This document shows, one piece after another, positions 61,109 to 64,000 of a stretch of DNA of 64,000 nucleotides. Position numbers and translations under genes: made by a program. The first letter of the stretch is position 1, and each line of letters opens with the position of its first letter. The notes under the pieces were generated by a model, which was not told where the DNA came from, searched no databases, and saw nothing but the letters and a program-made list of their open reading frames with translations. This DNA is from Ridgeia piscesae (lineage: Eukaryota; Annelida; Polychaeta; Sabellida; Siboglinidae), in contig JAODUO010000158.1 of the NCBI GenBank assembly GCA_025642075.2, forward strand, positions 160,001 through 224,000, in the 5' to 3' direction.

Positions 61109-62370
61109 GGGGTGGGAGGTCATATTCCTATGGTATAGTATATTGACACGTGGCTCATTGTACATAGAAAACTGTAAACCTTTGCCAATTTAGATAGTTA
61201 TGGGCTTGTAGTTTTATTATACAAACATAACATCACAGAGAAATGTCTACTTGGTAATAGTAAAAAATTTGTTTTAGGTGGCTGTAGGGGTGGGTCATAT
61301 TTCTATGGTATAGTATATTGACCCGTGTTTTTTTTTATACATGTCTACTTGGTAATAGCAAAAGTTTGTTTTAGGTGGCTGTAGGGGTGGGTCATATTTC
61401 TATGGTATAGTATATTGACCCGTGACTTGTTAAATGTTGTACATAGAAAACTGTAACTTTGCCAATTTGGATAGTTACGGGTTGCATGTAGTTTTATGAA
61501 AAAAATACAAGCCCAAAACCATCCAAACTGACAAAGCTTTACAGTTTTCTAGCCACGGGTCAATATACTATACTATAGAAATGTGACCCCCCCTCCCCCC
61601 GCTGTAAAACATTTATTCGGTAATTATCAAATGGATATTTACTATGATGCTTGTATGAATCATACATTGTCACATAACCATATAAATTGGCAAATATGTT
61701 TATAACATTTACTATTATGAGCCACGGGTCAATATACGATACCATAGAAATATGACCCCCCCACTGTAAAACATTTATTCAGTAATTATCAACACTATCA
61801 CATAACAATATAAATTGGCAAACATTTTTATAACATTTACTGTGATGAGCCACTGGTCAATATATTATACCATAGAAATATGACCCCCACCTCATTTCAT
61901 TTGCCTAAGGCAGTTAGCAGAATGTCGACCAAGCACAATGTTTTCCAAAAATTGGACAACAAATTAAATACTGGTGTTGGTGCAAGTGTCAACAAAATAT
62001 GCCCACTGAGCAGTGTCAGTTTGAAAAAGGAGATTTTTCACTGGAAAAAATTATTATGGTATAACAATAATATTATTAATGTATCAAAGTGCAATGTTGC
62101 ATAAATATAAACAAAACATTACCTTCAATGTCATTAATACTCAAATACATAAAAATAAAGATTTTTCACTGGGAAAAAGTATTATGGCATAACAATAATA
62201 TTATTAATGTATCAAAGTGCAATGTTGCATAAATATAAACAAAACATTACCTTCAATGTCATTAATACTCAAATACATTAAAAAAAAAATGCACGAAAAA
62301 GCAAGGGGTGGGTCATTTTTCCATAGGGGGGTAAATTTGCTATTATAGTATTTTGACCCCCGGGTCACCT
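61109..62370. repeat. Dispersed GGGTCA...TGACCC near-palindromes
   Basis: A roughly 36-bp phrase (GGGTCATATTTCTATGGTAT, then AGTATATTGACCC) occurs at about 61109, 61287 and 61384 in one orientation, at 61553, 61722 and 61850 in the other, and diverged at 62304. Two more relatives lie at 60435 and 60508. The phrase is itself nearly palindromic. Longer flanks (GCCAATTTRGATAGTTA, TTTATAACATTTACT) are repeated too, so this is a block-duplicated fold-back complex. Confidence 0.8.
62032..62287. repeat. 128-bp tandem duplication
   Basis: GATTTTTCACTGG at 62032 and 62160 begin two nearly identical 128-bp copies (differences near GGAAAAAATTATTATGGTAT/GGGAAAAAGTATTATGGCAT), so the event is recent. Confidence 0.9.
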
Positions 62371-63024
62371 TTCTACGCGGGTGAATATTCTGGCTGACTA
62401 GAGACGACGGCACTGGCAGAGAATCTACAGTCCATGGTGCAGATTCGTACGTGTACACAAATGGGTAGGAGAATTGCGGGAATGAATTAGGAGAAGTGAT
62501 CAACGAATAATGGAGGAATTGAAGATGGAGGGTGGGTTAATAGTGAAGAAACTGACGGGAGACGACTGATGTGGGTAGAATGGAAGGAGAATGTGTTGTG
62601 GATAGAAGAAAAAGATAACTGAAATCGAAGAACGGAACCGAGGACAGCGCCATCCCTGACGTCAGCAATCAGGAGGAAAACAATGACACGGAGTGAGTGT
62701 ATTTCAGTTTTGTTTGCGCGACAGGTTAATTAATTATTATTAATTATTTGCTTGAAACAAGTGATGGACCCCTTCCCATTTGTAAATGACACAGTTTTTA
62801 TCTCTTAATTACGAGACATTACGTATTAAAAAAAATCAAGGAACCGGTGGCATCGATCCGTACGCCTGCATATAACCCTCACTAGGCATACTACCACCTG
62901 GATAGTTGAGGTCACTGTTAAATAATAATAATAATACTATACTTTATTTTTACACTTATTTCCAGATAAGTAGGGTATTTACAGACATGTTGCACCTACT
63001 AAAATGTAGATAATATATTAAATG

Positions 63025-63106
<82 letters not shown>

Positions 63107-63554
63107 TACTGAATAAATAATTAATTAATGTGATGTTGTAAACGGACTTAATGTAATGTGATGTCTTAATGGACAATAAAGTCTTTTGAAACTTAGAATA
63201 AAATAATAGGCAAGTTGTGAAATTAAAATAATAGACTAGTTAACAAAAAGTGGTAAAACTGCAATGTTAAAGAAATCTTAGCTAAAATATCAAGACATAC
63301 GTAAAAGATAATAATACTAATAGTAAATAAAATAAGTGGACAATGAAATATTTATTAGTAAATAATGTAATATAATAAACATGTATGATAGTATACAATA
63401 AAAGTAATAGTAAAACCTACGATGTAGTGAGTAAAAGGTACACAGAACTAGATATTAAAACAAGCTTGGAATAATGATTCTTAAGACGTGCTTTAAAAAT
63501 GTTCATGTACATTGTGAATCGCTAATTTATACTATGGAAGCATTGGTAGGGCGT
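62371..63554. other. No gene seen
   Basis: Non-coding; a TA tract lies at 63025-63098 and a TAATAATAATAATA spot near 62925. Confidence 0.5.
63025..63098. repeat. (TA)n microsatellite
   Basis: Pure TA tract of about 74 bp. Confidence 0.95.
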
Positions 63555-63852
63555 TCCACAGAGTAGGCCCCGCATGAAAGATTGAACGGCGCCCATAGAT
63601 TGCCCCGTGCTGCCGTCTAGCGAACAAAACAATCAGCTTGGCCTATTTCGGGTATACATTATTTATTATTCGTACAAGATGTGCATTTCTTGTTGGCAAC
63701 ATGTATTCACAGGAAGAAGTATTGTTACAGTTTATATCACATGTGCCATGAAAGCTACACACTAAGGCATGCCACCTCGCTGGATCTACTTTACAAAACT
63801 GACGTGCCACGTTTTGTAGTAAAAAGGCAGTGCGGTTATTTAGTGCCAGCAC
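63555..63852 (-). pseudogene. LINE reverse-transcriptase C-terminus (probable)
   Basis: One minus-strand frame reads NAHLVRIINNVYPK, a TAG, then AKLIVLFARRQHGAIY and GRRSIFHAGPTLWNALPMLP. The R(R/S)xxxxAGPxLWNxLP phrase is the familiar end of CR1/L2-type reverse transcriptases. The single in-frame stop suggests a young pseudogene. The earlier part, with Cys residues and YMLPTRN, is not clearly assignable. Confidence 0.5.
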
Positions 63853-64000
63853 GAACGGCGAAAGATACAGCCGTCAACGAACTACGGGTCTACGTCGACG
63901 GACGGCCGAAGTCTCGTTGCCTTGGGCTGGGGTTCGCCACGCATGAGTCAGCGTTAGACAACGACGCCCAAGCGATAGGGTGGACGGCGAATGAGACGTG
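63853..64000. other. GC-rich window edge
   Basis: The last 150 bases are richer in CG dinucleotides than the rest (CGTCGACGGACGGCCGAAGT). Too short to classify. Confidence 0.3.

Overview
This is eukaryotic, intron-rich, AT-rich nuclear DNA, most probably from a marine invertebrate and plausibly a mollusc. That reading is an inference. It rests on a metazoan-style universal stress protein gene with four small exons in about 17 kb, a calmodulin-like gene with large introns, many TA and CA/TG microsatellites, tRNA-derived SINEs, CR1-like and RTE-like LINE remnants, and pogo/Tigger-like and other terminal-inverted-repeat elements. There are no bacterial operons, CRISPR arrays or rRNA genes.

Three split genes can be supported. 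(1) A calmodulin-like EF-hand gene on the minus strand: exon 1 at 9663-9735, a badly corrupted EF-hand-1 exon near 3687-3820, and an intact exon at 2144-2389 carrying the end of EF-hand 2, a divergent EF-hand 3 and most of EF-hand 4. The last exon is not seen. (2) The 3' half of an unrecognised gene on the plus strand, five phase-consistent exons between 23545 and 26143. (3) A complete universal stress protein (USP) gene on the minus strand, ATG at 47985 and stop at 30585, four exons, 155 residues, with the UspA-type ATP-binding glycine motif intact.

The rest is repeats. 1-2.1 kb: microsatellites. 2.4-3.1 kb: 41-bp minisatellite grown out of a splice acceptor. 3.5-8.4 kb: 32-bp minisatellite, much of it with homopolymer damage that looks like uncorrected consensus. 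8.7-10.6 kb: TG tracts around exon 1. 11-20 kb: SINEs, a TIR element, a pogo-like remnant, a CR1-like LINE and an RTE-like LINE with an internal inversion. 21.9-23.2 kb and 32.8-34.0 kb: Tigger-like TIR elements. 31.5-32.4 kb and 38.3-40.1 kb: two minisatellites abutting USP exons 3 and 2. 42.5-46.9 kb: five copies of one small MITE inside USP intron 1. 49.1-54.0 kb: a 24-bp satellite with about 720-744 bp internal duplications. 58.5-62.4 kb: long palindromes centred on TA tracts, a LINE piece cut by a SINE, and a fold-back repeat complex. 63.5 kb: another LINE 3' remnant.

The observation most worth following is that two unrelated genes each carry a minisatellite that starts exactly at an intron-exon boundary. 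Each repeats the 3' splice site plus the first bases of the exon many times into the upstream intron, giving ladders of decoy acceptors (and, in one gene, sites resembling recursive splice sites).
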